Made by a program: the position numbers and the translations under genes
Notes under the pieces: generated by a model
Told to the model about the DNA's origin: nothing
The model's database searches: none
Seen by the model: only the letters and a program-made list of their open reading frames with translations
Shown: positions 1 through 9,049 of the stretch, one piece after another
Position numbering within the stretch: position 1 is the stretch's first letter
Layout of the letters: the number at the start of each line of letters is the position of its first letter
Assembly: GCA_964428835.1 (NCBI GenBank)
Contig: CAYRZQ010000008.1
Location: 1 to 64,000, forward strand
Origin: JAIXWP01 sp964428835
GTDB lineage: Bacteria > Bacteroidota > Bacteroidia > Flavobacteriales_D > Sanyastnellaceae
Length of the DNA: 64,000 nucleotides
Direction of reading: 5' to 3'

Positions 1-1126
1 GTGTCTTGAGGATTGCGCGAGCGCGCTCTTTAGCGATCTTGATATTTTCATCCACCACTGTACAGTGCCCCATTTTTCTGAACGGCTTCGTTTCTGTTTT
101 TCCGTATAGATGGATGTAAACACCTCTGTGTGCCATCACTTCTTCGATTCCTTGATATTTAACTGGTCCGGAGTATCCTTTTTCTCCAAGTAGATTCACC
201 ATTACACTTGGCAGGGTGATATCAGTATTGCCCAAGGGCAAGCCGCAGATGGCTCGAAGATGTTGTTCATACTGCGAAGTAATATTGCCCTCAATGGTTT
301 GGTGACCGCTATTATGTGGACGTGGAGCCACTTCGTTGACCAAAACTTGTTGGTCTTTAGTGACGAACATTTCTACGGCTAAAATCCCTACAATTTGAAG
401 CTTTTCTGCCACATCTCTAGCGATGGTCTGAGCAGATGTCTCTATCTCTTTTGAGATATCGGCTGGCGAAAAAAGAAATTCTACAAGATTAGCTTCCGCA
501 TTGAATTCCATTTCAACCACGGGAAATGATTTGATTTCTCCTTTTGAATTACGAGCTACAATAACTGAAATTTCTTTTGAAAAATCCACCATCTCTTCAA
601 GAACTGATGGCACGTCGAACACGCGTTCGGTATCGCTTTCGTTTCGAAGGGGAGTGACTCCTTTGCCATCGTAGCCTCCTTGTCGCATTTTTTGCATCCA
701 AGGTCCATTTTTCAGTTCAGCTATTGCCTCTGCCTTCGTTTCTACTAACTTGAATGGAGCAGTCGGAATCTGGTGATCGCGGTAAAATGATTTTTGAAGT
801 CCTTTGTCTTTGATAATTTCTAAGACATGCGGTTGTGGATATACTCGAACGCCTTCCTTCTCAAGTGCTTTTAGGGCCTCCACATTGACATGCTCGATTT
901 CAATCGTAAGCACGTCTTTATCTTTTCCAAATTTGTAAACGGTTTCGTAGTCCGCGAAATTACCCACGATGAATTTATTCGCAATGGCCGCGCACGGAGC
1001 GTCAGCAGCAGGGTCTAGCACATGTACGCGGACATCATAATTAACTGCCTCTTGAATAAACATTCTGCCCAATTGTCCTCCACCAAGGATTCCAAGAGTA
1101 AAGTCCTTTGAATAAATATTTTTCAT
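1..1126 (-). CDS. purK: N5-carboxyaminoimidazole ribonucleotide synthase (partial, C-terminus off window)
   Basis: ATP-grasp enzyme of purine synthesis that carboxylates AIR with bicarbonate and ATP in the cytoplasm. Reading the minus strand from the ATG at 1126 gives MKNIYSKDFTLGILGGGQLG, the typical PurK N-terminus with a glycine-rich dinucleotide-like loop. Later come EIEHVN, QKMRQGGYDGKG and NEVAPRPHNSGH, all standard PurK motifs. The frame stays open to base 1, so about 375 codons are seen and only the last few residues should be missing. The start is supported by a TACATTTG promoter box ending 4 nt before the ATG. It is divergent from the secreted-protein gene at 1190, with only 63 nt between the two start codons. 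The family call is clear; the exact stop lies outside the window. Confidence 0.95.
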   Translation of the reverse strand, partial: MKNIYSKDFTLGILGGGQLGRMFIQEAVNYDVRVHVLDPAADAPCAAIANKFIVGNFADYETVYKFGKDKDVLTIEIEHVNVEALKALEKEGVRVYPQPHVLEIIKDKGLQKSFYRDHQIPTAPFKLVETKAEAIAELKNGPWMQKMRQGGYDGKGVTPLRNESDTERVFDVPSVLEEMVDFSKEISVIVARNSKGEIKSFPVVEMEFNAEANLVEFLFSPADISKEIETSAQTIARDVAEKLQIVGILAVEMFVTKDQQVLVNEVAPRPHNSGHQTIEGNITSQYEQHLRAICGLPLGNTDITLPSVMVNLLGEKGYSGPVKYQGIEEVMAHRGVYIHLYGKTETKPFRKMGHCTVVDENIKIAKERARAILKT

Positions 1127-1130
1127 GGGG

Positions 1131-1159
1131 CAAATGTAGTTTATGATTGTATTTGTCAA
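1131..1159 (-). promoter_or_regulatory. purK promoter, -7 box TACATTTG with upstream TTGAC
   Basis: On the minus strand TACATTTG (1138-1131) matches the Bacteroidota -7 consensus TAnnTTTG exactly. TTGAC (1159-1155) lies 16 nt upstream. The box ends 4 nt before the purK ATG, implying a leaderless or nearly leaderless transcript. A weaker plus-strand box, CATCTTTG at 1168-1175, probably serves the divergent gene at 1190. Confidence 0.6.
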
Positions 1160-1189
1160 TCTTGTTGCATCTTTGAAAAAATCTTCACT

Positions 1190-2272
1190 ATGAAATATAT
1201 CTTTACCATTCTTTCCTTTTCCCTGACCGTTAGCGTAATCTCCCAGAATTTAACGGGTGTAGAGTCTGTTGAGTTTGATCCTGTATCCGAACGTTTTCTG
1301 GTAACGAACGGCAATTCTATAGTATTCATTGATGATAATGAAGATCCAGATGGAACTCTCGGCCCGGGCGCTGGTGCAGAATATGGAATGGAAGTAATGA
1401 ATGGGGTTTTGTGGGCAATCGATAACAATCAAGTCAAAGGTTACAATGTGAGCGATGGAAGTTTACTCTCGACGGCAATTGTTTCCGGCGCGAGCTTCCT
1501 AAATGGAATGGCCAGTGATGGCGAGTCGTTACTTTGGGTTACAGATTTTTCTCTAAGAAAAATTCATCAAATCGATGTAACGGATTTGAGTAATCCTGTT
1601 GTTACACAATTGGTCTCAAATACTGTCACAACTCCGAATGGGATTGTTTATGATGCAGAAAATGGACGTTTGATTTTCGTGAATTGGGGAAGCAATGCAG
1701 CTATCAAAGCAGTTGATTTGACTAATAATTCAGTTAGTACTATCACAACCACTATGCTCGGAAATTGCGACGGTATTGATAACGATAGTTATGGTAACTA
1801 CTACGTAAGCTCATGGACACCTGTGCCTAGAATCACAAGATTCAACAATGATTTTTCATCTAGTGAAACGATCACTGTTTCTGGCTTGTCAAGTCCAGCA
1901 GATATATGCTATGCTCAGAGCATAGATACCTTGGCTATCCCCAACAGCGGTAATAACACCGTTCGTTTGGTTGGTTTTACAGCGCCTGTAGGGGTTAGTG
2001 AATCCTTAGTAAAGTCGAGTGAGGTGGTGGTTTATCCAAATCCGATCAATGAAAATAGTATTTTGGAATTCGTTTTACCATCGTCACAACAAGTACGTGT
2101 TGATGTTTTGGATATGAATGGACGTGTTGTCTTTCAAATAATGGATGAAATATTTCCAAGTGGATTGAATAAATTAATATTGGGTTCATTGGATTTAACA
2201 ACAGGTAACTATATTTGTCGCATACAGTCAAAGGACTTGAATCAACAAGTACCTGTGATTGTAGCTCGCTAA
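1190..2272 (+). CDS. Secreted beta-propeller-like protein with T9SS C-terminal sorting domain
   Basis: A 360-residue exported protein. Residues 1-19 form a signal peptide ending near VISQ. The middle, roughly residues 25-270, carries recurring motifs of the type VEFDPVSERFLVTN, NGMASDGESLLWVTD and PNGIVYDAENGRLIFVNW, which resemble SMP-30/gluconolactonase or NHL-like beta-propeller blades. The last ~80 residues begin with VVYPNPINENS and end in a beta-rich stretch, the pattern of a type A T9SS sorting domain, so the protein is probably secreted or surface-anchored through T9SS. No catalytic residues can be assigned. A strong terminator follows at 2313-2348, so it is probably a single-gene unit. 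The function is unknown; an SMP-30-like lactonase or a pure binding propeller are both possible. Confidence 0.8.
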   Translation: MKYIFTILSFSLTVSVISQNLTGVESVEFDPVSERFLVTNGNSIVFIDDNEDPDGTLGPGAGAEYGMEVMNGVLWAIDNNQVKGYNVSDGSLLSTAIVSGASFLNGMASDGESLLWVTDFSLRKIHQIDVTDLSNPVVTQLVSNTVTTPNGIVYDAENGRLIFVNWGSNAAIKAVDLTNNSVSTITTTMLGNCDGIDNDSYGNYYVSSWTPVPRITRFNNDFSSSETITVSGLSSPADICYAQSIDTLAIPNSGNNTVRLVGFTAPVGVSESLVKSSEVVVYPNPINENSILEFVLPSSQQVRVDVLDMNGRVVFQIMDEIFPSGLNKLILGSLDLTTGNYICRIQSKDLNQQVPVIVAR

Positions 2273-2312
2273 GTCTGCAAGCAAAGCGAGGAATATTTTG
2301 AAATCAACTTGA

Positions 2313-2348
2313 CTCCGCTAACCTTCAAGAGTTAGCGGAGTTTTTTTT
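2313..2348 (+). terminator. Rho-independent terminator after the beta-propeller gene
   Basis: A perfect 10-bp stem, CTCCGCTAAC (2313-2322) and GTTAGCGGAG (2331-2340), with an 8-nt loop, is followed directly by eight T residues. It lies 40 nt after the stop codon of the upstream gene. Confidence 0.92.
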
Positions 2349-2395
2349 GTCGATTTTTCTTCTTACCTTAGACTCACAATACTGAGCTTTTATGA

Positions 2396-4885
2396 ATGAT
2401 AAAAATTAGCTTTTTCGTTTTTTGCACTCTTTTTTTTATTCACACCAATATCCTTAACGCGCAGGAAGTCCCAATTGTGGGTTACACAGTGAATGCTTTG
2501 GGAAGGATAGAGGTTACGATTCCATCTAATTCAAATAATTACTATCAATTACAAGTTGGAGATGGTTCTTCTCCACAAGTTTTTCGAACTACTACTTTAG
2601 CATTAGGCAGTGACCAAACGACTATTCTTACAGAGCCACTGAGTGCATTACCTATTTCACGCTACAGAGTGTTGTCATGTGCTTTAGAAAATCCCTGTGA
2701 TATTGATAGCGATGGTTTGAATGATGTGGTTGAGATGAATGCAACATCGGGCGACTCTCCTTTGAATGCGGCACCAGCAATCGATCTGTATCATGGATCA
2801 ACGATTATGAGAACCGAGGGTGATTTTCACACACTGGCAACAGAAGTAAATTCAACACCGTGGGCCTATTATTTAACAGGAGTCGAGTTTACGAAGTTTA
2901 TAATCTTTGACTTTTTCAGCGATCACCCTCAACTTTATTTTATCAATTGCAATCAGCACCCGCTTCATGGAGACTTTGCTGCACATCTCGGCGAAGATCA
3001 CACTGCAAACTCGGTAAAGAAAGGACAAATTATTTTCCATCCACAAGCGGTCGCCAGCAGCGGCCTTTTGGGGACTTATTTGTTTAATTTCAGTTCAACT
3101 ATTCAAGAGGAATTCGAGACAATAGAGCGAACGCATGAAATCCTGGCAGCGAATATGTTGTTTTTGCAGAATAATTTATCTTATTATGTCCTGGCCCACG
3201 AAGAGATAAGTTTTGCTGAGCAATCTCCATTCTTTCAAGACTCAAGAATACCCGTAATCTTAGAATCAGATGCATTTGCAGGGGTCAATTACTTAGGAGT
3301 CAATCAAACCGAGGGGTTTGGTTTATTGCGGTGGCTTGCTCCAAGCGAGACTCCCAACGAAAGAGATATAGTAATTTACGATGTATTACCGAATGTTCTT
3401 CCTCATGTTGGTGGAATCATTTCGTCCATTATGCAGACACCGCTGTCTCATGTAAACTTAAGAGCAATTGAAGATAATGTTCCTAACGCGTTTATTCGTA
3501 ATCCTCTGGAGAGAGATAGCATCATCGATTTACTCGGTCATTATGTTTATTTCAAAACGAATCAGAGTAACTATGAACTGCGAGAAGCGACATTGGAAGA
3601 AGTAAATGCTTGGCACGAATCAAAGCGGCCAACTCAATTACAAGTACCACCACTGAATTTATCTTTTCAGCAGATTCTTCCCATGAGCGAGATTTCATTT
3701 GAGTTATATGATGGCTTTGGCGCTAAAACAGCGAATTTGTCAGAAATGCGCACATTTGGATTTACGGACGGTACAATACCGAATGGCTTTGGAATTCCAT
3801 TCTATTACTATAGAGAATTCATGTTATACAATGGTTTTTTTGAAATCATTGAAGGGATAATGGCGGAGCCGAGTTTTCAGACTAGTCGTTCATACCGAGA
3901 GGTAAGACTTTCAAATCTTCGATCACAAATCAAAGCTGCGCCAATGCCCGGTTGGATGTTGGATTCCCTGTCTCAAATGCACTCAGCATTCTCCGAAGGA
4001 ACAAGTATTCGGTGTAGGTCAAGTACCAACAACGAAGATTTACCGGGGTATAGTGGTGCAGGATTATACGATTCTAAAACACACCATCCAAATGAAGGTC
4101 ATATCTCAAAAACTATCAAAGAGGTGTATGCAAGTTTGTGGAATGTAAGAGCTTTTGATGAGAGAGAGTTTAATCGTGTAGATCATTTCATTTCAGCAAT
4201 GGGTGTGCTTTGCCATCCCAACTTTGAAGATGAATTGGTAAACGGAGTGGGAGTTACGGGTGACCCGGTTTATGGAACAAGTGATAATTTCTATCTGAAT
4301 TCACAGTTGGGAGAAGAGCTAATTACTAATCCGAGCGCTACACGGCCGGAGGAATTATTGATGAAAAAAATTACAGCCTCAGAGGATGATGTAATTATTA
4401 TTCAATATTCCAGCTTGTTAGAGCAGGATACGTTATTGATGCCAACACCTTATTTAGATTCCTTACGACAATATATGAAGTTGATACATGATAGATTTGA
4501 AGTATTATATGGAGCTGTGGGTAATGACAGTTTTGCAATGGATGTTGAATTTAAACTCACGGAAAGTAGAAAATTGGTAGTTAAACAAGCACGGCCTTGG
4601 GTTAGCTACAAGCCCACTCCGGCCTTCGAAGAGCGCTTGATCGAGTGTGATTATTTGCTATATCCTAATCCGTGTAAAGAGGTTTTGATTATTGAGTGTG
4701 CGGATTGTGAAGGTTATAATATTCAAGTATTCAATAGTCTTGGTCAAATTTGTGCCGAAGGGTCTTTTGAGGGTTCCAATGAAAATATCTTGTCAATTGA
4801 TGTAAGAGGGTTAACCGATGGAGTATACATTGTAAAAGGTGTCCCGGGAAGTGATTTGTGCAGAATGAAATTTATAAAACAATGA
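2396..4885 (+). CDS. Secreted phosphohistidine-swivel/ATP-grasp (PEP synthase N-terminal or GWD-like) protein with T9SS tag
   Basis: An 829-residue protein with a signal peptide (1-22, ending LNAQ), a DxDxDG calcium-type loop near residues 102-110 (DIDSDGLND), and a central TPLSHVNLRA motif whose His352 fits the phosphohistidine of the swivel domains of glucan water dikinase and PEP synthase. From about residue 437 follows a PPDK N-terminal ATP-grasp: GFGAKTANL (Lys444), IRCRSS..NEDLPG (Arg539, Arg541), MGVLCHPNFEDE, DVEFK (Glu718) and KQARPW (Gln731, Arg733). These are the usual ATP-binding positions, so the fold looks complete. There is no PEP-utilising TIM barrel. The last ~75 residues (LLYPNPCKE...) are a T9SS sorting domain. 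The order swivel-then-ATP-grasp is that of GWD rather than PEP synthase. The substrate is unknown. The ATG at 2396 is preceded by TACCTTAG at 2364-2371. Confidence 0.85.
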   Translation: MIKISFFVFCTLFFIHTNILNAQEVPIVGYTVNALGRIEVTIPSNSNNYYQLQVGDGSSPQVFRTTTLALGSDQTTILTEPLSALPISRYRVLSCALENPCDIDSDGLNDVVEMNATSGDSPLNAAPAIDLYHGSTIMRTEGDFHTLATEVNSTPWAYYLTGVEFTKFIIFDFFSDHPQLYFINCNQHPLHGDFAAHLGEDHTANSVKKGQIIFHPQAVASSGLLGTYLFNFSSTIQEEFETIERTHEILAANMLFLQNNLSYYVLAHEEISFAEQSPFFQDSRIPVILESDAFAGVNYLGVNQTEGFGLLRWLAPSETPNERDIVIYDVLPNVLPHVGGIISSIMQTPLSHVNLRAIEDNVPNAFIRNPLERDSIIDLLGHYVYFKTNQSNYELREATLEEVNAWHESKRPTQLQVPPLNLSFQQILPMSEISFELYDGFGAKTANLSEMRTFGFTDGTIPNGFGIPFYYYREFMLYNGFFEIIEGIMAEPSFQTSRSYREVRLSNLRSQIKAAPMPGWMLDSLSQMHSAFSEGTSIRCRSSTNNEDLPGYSGAGLYDSKTHHPNEGHISKTIKEVYASLWNVRAFDEREFNRVDHFISAMGVLCHPNFEDELVNGVGVTGDPVYGTSDNFYLNSQLGEELITNPSATRPEELLMKKITASEDDVIIIQYSSLLEQDTLLMPTPYLDSLRQYMKLIHDRFEVLYGAVGNDSFAMDVEFKLTESRKLVVKQARPWVSYKPTPAFEERLIECDYLLYPNPCKEVLIIECADCEGYNIQVFNSLGQICAEGSFEGSNENILSIDVRGLTDGVYIVKGVPGSDLCRMKFIKQ

Positions 4886-4886
4886 A

Positions 4887-4916
4887 TTTGATTTTTTGAA
4901 TGAAACTCTATCTTCG
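4887..4916 (+). promoter_or_regulatory. Promoter TTTG-N18-TATCTTCG for the gene at 4921
   Basis: TTTG at 4887-4890 and TATCTTCG at 4909-4916 are separated by 18 nt, matching the Bacteroidota -33/-7 arrangement with one mismatch in the -7 box. The box ends 4 nt before the ATG at 4921. An alternative in-frame ATG at 4900 would lie inside the promoter, so 4921 is the better start. Confidence 0.6.
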
Positions 4917-4920
4917 CTTT

Positions 4921-5463
4921 ATGAAAGGCTCTTTGATGATCATATTTTTCTTTTGCGCATGCATCACGGCTTTTGGTCAACGAACGGATGATGATTATGT
5001 GACACCTGCAAAACAGGACAAGAAGCCATGGGTTTGGCATGAGAATCTTTTTGGGGGAGGTGGGCTCGGGTTGGCGTTCGGCAATGTAACAGCGATTAAC
5101 GTGAACCCTCAAGTTGGTGTGAAGGTGTTGCCATGGCTTGGCACTGGAGTTGGGTTGGATTATAATTTTGTAGGAAGTAGCGGAAGAAATATTCAAACTT
5201 TAGGACCAACAGGATTTGTTCGATTGAGGCCTTTAGACTTTTTAATTGCACAGGCAGAAATAACTCAGGTTTTCGTGAGGGAGCGCTTCAATGCACAAGA
5301 GTTTAACTATAATTTCCCAATGGCGTTGGTGGGTATAGGATATCAGGAAGGAACAAGAGAAGCTGGTGGTTTTTTTATCATGATAATGACGGATTTAATC
5401 GATGATCCCTTGTCGCCATTTCCTGGACTTACCTTTAGAACTGGATTTTCTATTGGTTTTTAA
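4921..5463 (+). CDS. Secreted protein, probable small outer-membrane beta-barrel
   Basis: A 180-residue protein with an N-terminal signal peptide (MKGSLMIIFFFCACITAFGQ). The mature part contains alternating glycine and aromatic strands such as GGGLGLAFGNVTAINVNPQVGVKVLPWLGTG and GLDYNFVG, and ends in RTGFSIGF with a terminal Phe, as is usual for outer-membrane barrels. It resembles conserved Bacteroidota hypothetical barrel proteins, but I recognise no named family. The start at 4921 is chosen from the promoter box, although the frame extends to an ATG at 4900. Its stop overlaps by 4 nt the stop of the convergent mtgA gene, so transcription of the two must terminate within each other's coding DNA. 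Confidence 0.7.
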   Translation: MKGSLMIIFFFCACITAFGQRTDDDYVTPAKQDKKPWVWHENLFGGGGLGLAFGNVTAINVNPQVGVKVLPWLGTGVGLDYNFVGSSGRNIQTLGPTGFVRLRPLDFLIAQAEITQVFVRERFNAQEFNYNFPMALVGIGYQEGTREAGGFFIMIMTDLIDDPLSPFPGLTFRTGFSIGF

Positions 5464-6242
5464 TCCTCCGGATCCAAATCTTTTCTTTCTTTTTCCAATT
5501 GATCTTCTGGAACGCCGTCTTTGTATCGTTCGAAGTAACTATCACCAATAAGCCTCATGAGACGAACAATAGCTCCTTGTCTTTTGCGCATGTAATTTGA
5601 GGGTTTACCGGGATTGAATTTTTTAGGATTGGGCAAGCAGGCGGCTATAAGCGCAGCTTGGTCTTTGCTCAATTTAGCCGGGGTTGTTTTGAAATAATCT
5701 TTGGCAGCCGCGCCAACACCGAATTTGTATGGGCCCATTTCAATAACATTCAAGTAAACCTCCATGATTCGGTCTTTGCTCCAAAAAAACTCGATGAGGT
5801 AGGTAAAGTAAACTTCGAACCCTTTTCTAATCCAGTTGCGACCAGGCCAGAGGAATACATTTTTTGCTACTTGCTGCGAAATAGTGCTTGCTCCTCGTTT
5901 TTTCTTATGCGTTGCATTGTGCTTTTTTGCTTTTTCAATAGCTCCCCAATCAAGTCCATTATGCTTCATGAAATTATTATCCTCACTTGCAACCACCGCA
6001 AGCTTCATATTAAGAGAAATATTCTCACTATCGACCCATTCATGTCGAAATTCAACACCTTCTGGACGCGACCATCTTTCTCTCAATTGCAAATAAGTTG
6101 TGGGGGGATCAACCCAACGATATAATATCACCCATGAAATGGTGATGATAAAAAACCACATCACGGATTTCCAGCAAAAGCGCCAGATTCGTCTGCCCCA
6201 ACTTCTCTTTTTAGTTGAACTATTCTCTTTGCCTGCGGGCAT
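5460..6242 (-). CDS. mtgA: Monofunctional biosynthetic peptidoglycan transglycosylase
   Basis: A GT51-family glycosyltransferase of 260 residues that polymerises lipid II into glycan strands on the outer face of the inner membrane. A basic N-terminus (residues 1-24) and one transmembrane helix (about 25-45) anchor it. The catalytic region shows VASEDNNFMKHNGLDW with the essential Glu, then RGASTISQQVAKNVFLWPGR, KDRIMEVYLNVIEMG and FGVGAAAKDYF, all hallmark GT51 motifs. There is no transpeptidase domain, so it is the monofunctional type. It lies 1 nt downstream of the C1 peptidase gene on the same strand and is probably cotranscribed with it. Confidence 0.95.
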   Translation of the reverse strand: MPAGKENSSTKKRSWGRRIWRFCWKSVMWFFIITISWVILYRWVDPPTTYLQLRERWSRPEGVEFRHEWVDSENISLNMKLAVVASEDNNFMKHNGLDWGAIEKAKKHNATHKKKRGASTISQQVAKNVFLWPGRNWIRKGFEVYFTYLIEFFWSKDRIMEVYLNVIEMGPYKFGVGAAAKDYFKTTPAKLSKDQAALIAACLPNPKKFNPGKPSNYMRKRQGAIVRLMRLIGDSYFERYKDGVPEDQLEKERKDLDPED

Positions 6243-6243
6243 T

Positions 6244-7359
6244 TTACAATTTCAGTTTGGTTTTTATTTCTGCGGGAAGGGCGTCTTTGTGAACAACAAG
6301 ACTTACGGTCTTATATCGGAAATATGAATCAGACACATATTGATAACCACCAAAATTATTACCAGTACCCCAAGAGTTTTTGGTGATGTAGTATATATTG
6401 TTGTTTTGATCTTTCGCTTTTCCAATGATGTGCATGAGGTGATCGTCCGTTGTTTCGAAGTTGTCGAAAGCTTTCTGACGTGTTTTTTGATCAATTTTTT
6501 TCTCAGTAATTATCTTCTTACCAATTTCTTCTGGAGCAACTTTATCCTCGGGAACAATGGCAATTCCATTTTGGAAAGAAAATCCTTGCTCACTTACATC
6601 CGCATCCCAGGCAATGGTGTAGCCGTTTTCCAGGGCATTATCAGCAATCTTTTGCAATTCATCAATAGTCACATTGTAGAAATTCCCTTTCATCCAATTG
6701 TCTGGAACTTCCAAAACGAAACTTGAATAATAGGGATGATGTGAAAACGACGTTAAATTGACATAATCATCGGCATTGATACCCATTTCATCGCGAAATT
6801 GAATAGGGGTGTATTTTTTTCCATTCCATTCAAACTCTGTTGGAACTGAACCTAGATAAGCATCAAGTATTCCATTGATGGCAATCATCCAATCTTCTGA
6901 AGAGGTGTTGAGTTTACTATCGAGTACCGTTTTTACAGTGCCTTGAAGTATCGCATCAAGGGCGCTATGATCGTGTATTTTTTTAGTTGATGTGAGACCC
7001 GAATATGCAGATTCCGGTACCATTCCATACTTTTTAATAACGGCAATGACATCCTGACTTAGTCCTCCCGGACCGAATTGTTGTTTGCCCTGAAAGCGAA
7101 CGTAACTTTCTGCCTTGGCAGGATAAGTATATCTAACATTAAACATTTCGCTTAAATCAATTGGAGGTTTACCTTTTCGCATCAATTCAGTTTCTATAAA
7201 TGAGATTGTTGCAAAGCTCCAGCATGTACCTGTAGCGCACTGATCTTCTACATCCATACCCTTCATGATTTTGGTAGCCGTGAACTGATATGGACTTTGT
7301 GCCAGTAGTGAAATTGGCATTACCAGAAGGAAGAGTGATTTGACTAAGAAAACTTTCAT
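6244..7359 (-). CDS. Secreted C1-family cysteine peptidase (bleomycin hydrolase/aminopeptidase C-like)
   Basis: A 371-residue papain-superfamily peptidase. The signal peptide is residues 1-21 (ending LLAQ). The catalytic cysteine is Cys46 in GTCWSFA, the histidine is His310 in LMHIIGK and the asparagine is Asn328 in KNSWG; the wide spacing and the MHIIG motif fit the bleomycin hydrolase/PepC branch. The oxyanion Gln is present in DVEDQCATGTCW, although the usual NQG-type sequence is altered and an extra Cys (Cys41) sits five residues before the nucleophile. Unlike classical PepC it is exported, so it probably acts in the periplasm or outside the cell, perhaps in peptide scavenging. It is divergent from ddl, and mtgA follows after 1 nt. 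Confidence 0.88.
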   Translation of the reverse strand: MKVFLVKSLFLLVMPISLLAQSPYQFTATKIMKGMDVEDQCATGTCWSFATISFIETELMRKGKPPIDLSEMFNVRYTYPAKAESYVRFQGKQQFGPGGLSQDVIAVIKKYGMVPESAYSGLTSTKKIHDHSALDAILQGTVKTVLDSKLNTSSEDWMIAINGILDAYLGSVPTEFEWNGKKYTPIQFRDEMGINADDYVNLTSFSHHPYYSSFVLEVPDNWMKGNFYNVTIDELQKIADNALENGYTIAWDADVSEQGFSFQNGIAIVPEDKVAPEEIGKKIITEKKIDQKTRQKAFDNFETTDDHLMHIIGKAKDQNNNIYYITKNSWGTGNNFGGYQYVSDSYFRYKTVSLVVHKDALPAEIKTKLKL

Positions 7360-7490
7360 TTTGATTTAATTAGGGTACAATGATATTGAAAATAACGTTT
7401 CAGCATTAAACAATGGTCTGTGGAAAGAGCGTTTTTTATGCTTGTGCGAAAAGAGGTATTATGCTCAAATTTGGTTCATATTCAAATCCG

Positions 7491-8456
7491 ATGAAAAAGA
7501 TAGCAGTAGTATGTGGAGGATACAGCGGGGAAGCAGCGGTATCTATGAAGAGTGCCGCAATGGTTTTAAATAACATTGATAGGTCTCTTTATGATCCTAC
7601 TCAGGTAGTGATAGGCAAAGATCGCTGGTATGCTATTGTGGATGGTAAAGAAGTAGATATCGATCGAAATGATTTTTCGGTACCATTGGATAGTGGTAAA
7701 TTGATTTTTGATGGAGCATTTATAATTGTTCACGGCACTCCGGGAGAGGATGGTCTTTTACAAGGCTATTTCGCAATGATAGGAATGCAGCATACTACAG
7801 GGAGTGTCTATAATATGGCGCTAACCTTCAATAAGAAAGCGACGACACGAGTACTGGGCAATCTGGGATATACAGTTGCTAAGTCAATGGTGCTCAAGAA
7901 ACATGAACCTTACAGCGTATCGTTCATTGTTCAGAATCTTGGTTTGCCATGTTTTGTAAAACCAAATTGCGGAGGAAGCAGTATTGGTACTTCACGCGTG
8001 AATCAGGCCGAAGAGTTGCATCTTGCCCTGGACAAGGCATTCAGAGAGGATAACGAAGTGATCATTGAAGAATTTATTGCCGGTACTGAAGTTACTTGTG
8101 GAGTGATTCAATATGAAGGCAGAATAATGGCTTTACCGATTACTGAAATCGTTAGTAAAAAAGAATTTTTTGATTTTGAAGCCAAATATCAAGGCGCTTC
8201 CGAAGAGATCACACCAGCTCGTATCTCCGAAGAGATCACGCGTAAAATTCAAAATACCTGTGAAGATATTTATAAAAAGCTTGATTGCCGTGGAATGATC
8301 CGTATCGACTTTTTAATTCGCGGCGAAGAGACTTTTGTTGTTGAAATAAATACGGTTCCAGGATTTACCGAGCAGAGTATCATTCCTCAGCAAGCTGGAG
8401 TGGTAGGGATTTCCAAGAAGCAACTCATCACTACAGTCATCGAGAGTTGTTTTTAA
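7491..8456 (+). CDS. ddl: D-alanine--D-alanine ligase
   Basis: An ATP-grasp ligase of 321 residues that makes the D-Ala-D-Ala dipeptide for peptidoglycan. The start at 7491 (MKKIAVVCGGYSGEAAVS) aligns with the family N-terminus; the frame continues upstream to 7413 but that extension is not Ddl-like. Visible motifs are VHGTPGEDG, PCFVKPNCGGSSIGTS (ATP-binding), IIEEFIAGTEVTCGV, MIRIDFL and VEINTVPGFT, the last holding metal- and substrate-binding residues. It is convergent with ruvC: the stop codons abut at 8456/8457 with no spacer and no terminator is visible. Cytoplasmic. Confidence 0.96.
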   Translation: MKKIAVVCGGYSGEAAVSMKSAAMVLNNIDRSLYDPTQVVIGKDRWYAIVDGKEVDIDRNDFSVPLDSGKLIFDGAFIIVHGTPGEDGLLQGYFAMIGMQHTTGSVYNMALTFNKKATTRVLGNLGYTVAKSMVLKKHEPYSVSFIVQNLGLPCFVKPNCGGSSIGTSRVNQAEELHLALDKAFREDNEVIIEEFIAGTEVTCGVIQYEGRIMALPITEIVSKKEFFDFEAKYQGASEEITPARISEEITRKIQNTCEDIYKKLDCRGMIRIDFLIRGEETFVVEINTVPGFTEQSIIPQQAGVVGISKKQLITTVIESCF

Positions 8457-9020
8457 TCAACGAATTCTATCTGGATTGTTTTTCAAAAACGAGGACCAAT
8501 CTTTAGCTTTTCCGACACCAGCCAGTGGAGAGTTTGTTTGATAAAAATGACAAACAGCGGCTGCTAGTCCATCGGTAGCGTCGAGTTTGTCAGGCATATT
8601 TTCATCTGAAATTTTTAAAATCTGTTTAAGCATCGCGGCCACTTGTTCCTTTGATGCAGCCCCATTACCCGTAATACTTTGTTTTATTTTTCTGGGGGCG
8701 TACTCTACAACTGGCAACTGCCTGCTTAAAGCAGCTGCGATGGCCACGCCTTGTGCACGGCCAAGTTTCAACATTGATTGAACATTTTTTCCAAAGAATG
8801 GAGCCTCAATAGCGAGTTCATCTGGATGAAAACCATCAATCAATTCAATACATCTTTCAAATATTTTTTGTAATTTCAGATGATGATCTTCAATTTTCTC
8901 AAGACGAATTACTCCAATGGCAAGCAAACTCATTTGTTTGCCTTTAACCTCAATAATGCCGTATCCCAGAATGGTAGTTCCGGGGTCAATACCAAGAATG
9001 ATTCGTTCTTTTGCGCTCAC
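8457..9020 (-). CDS. ruvC: Crossover junction endodeoxyribonuclease RuvC
   Basis: Holliday-junction resolvase of 187 residues that cuts four-way junctions together with RuvAB. The N-terminal GIDPGTTILGYG carries the first catalytic Asp, AIEAPFFGKN the catalytic Glu, and DKLDATDGLAAAVCHF the C-terminal acidic pair, so the active site is complete. It is divergent from the glycosyltransferase gene at 9050 with 29 nt between the starts; this leaves little room for two promoters, and no clear TAnnTTTG box is seen for ruvC. Length is normal for the family. Confidence 0.96.
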   Translation of the reverse strand: MSAKERIILGIDPGTTILGYGIIEVKGKQMSLLAIGVIRLEKIEDHHLKLQKIFERCIELIDGFHPDELAIEAPFFGKNVQSMLKLGRAQGVAIAAALSRQLPVVEYAPRKIKQSITGNGAASKEQVAAMLKQILKISDENMPDKLDATDGLAAAVCHFYQTNSPLAGVGKAKDWSSFLKNNPDRIR

Positions 9021-9049
9021 TTGAAAGAGATTTCTTTTCTTTGGTGCTA

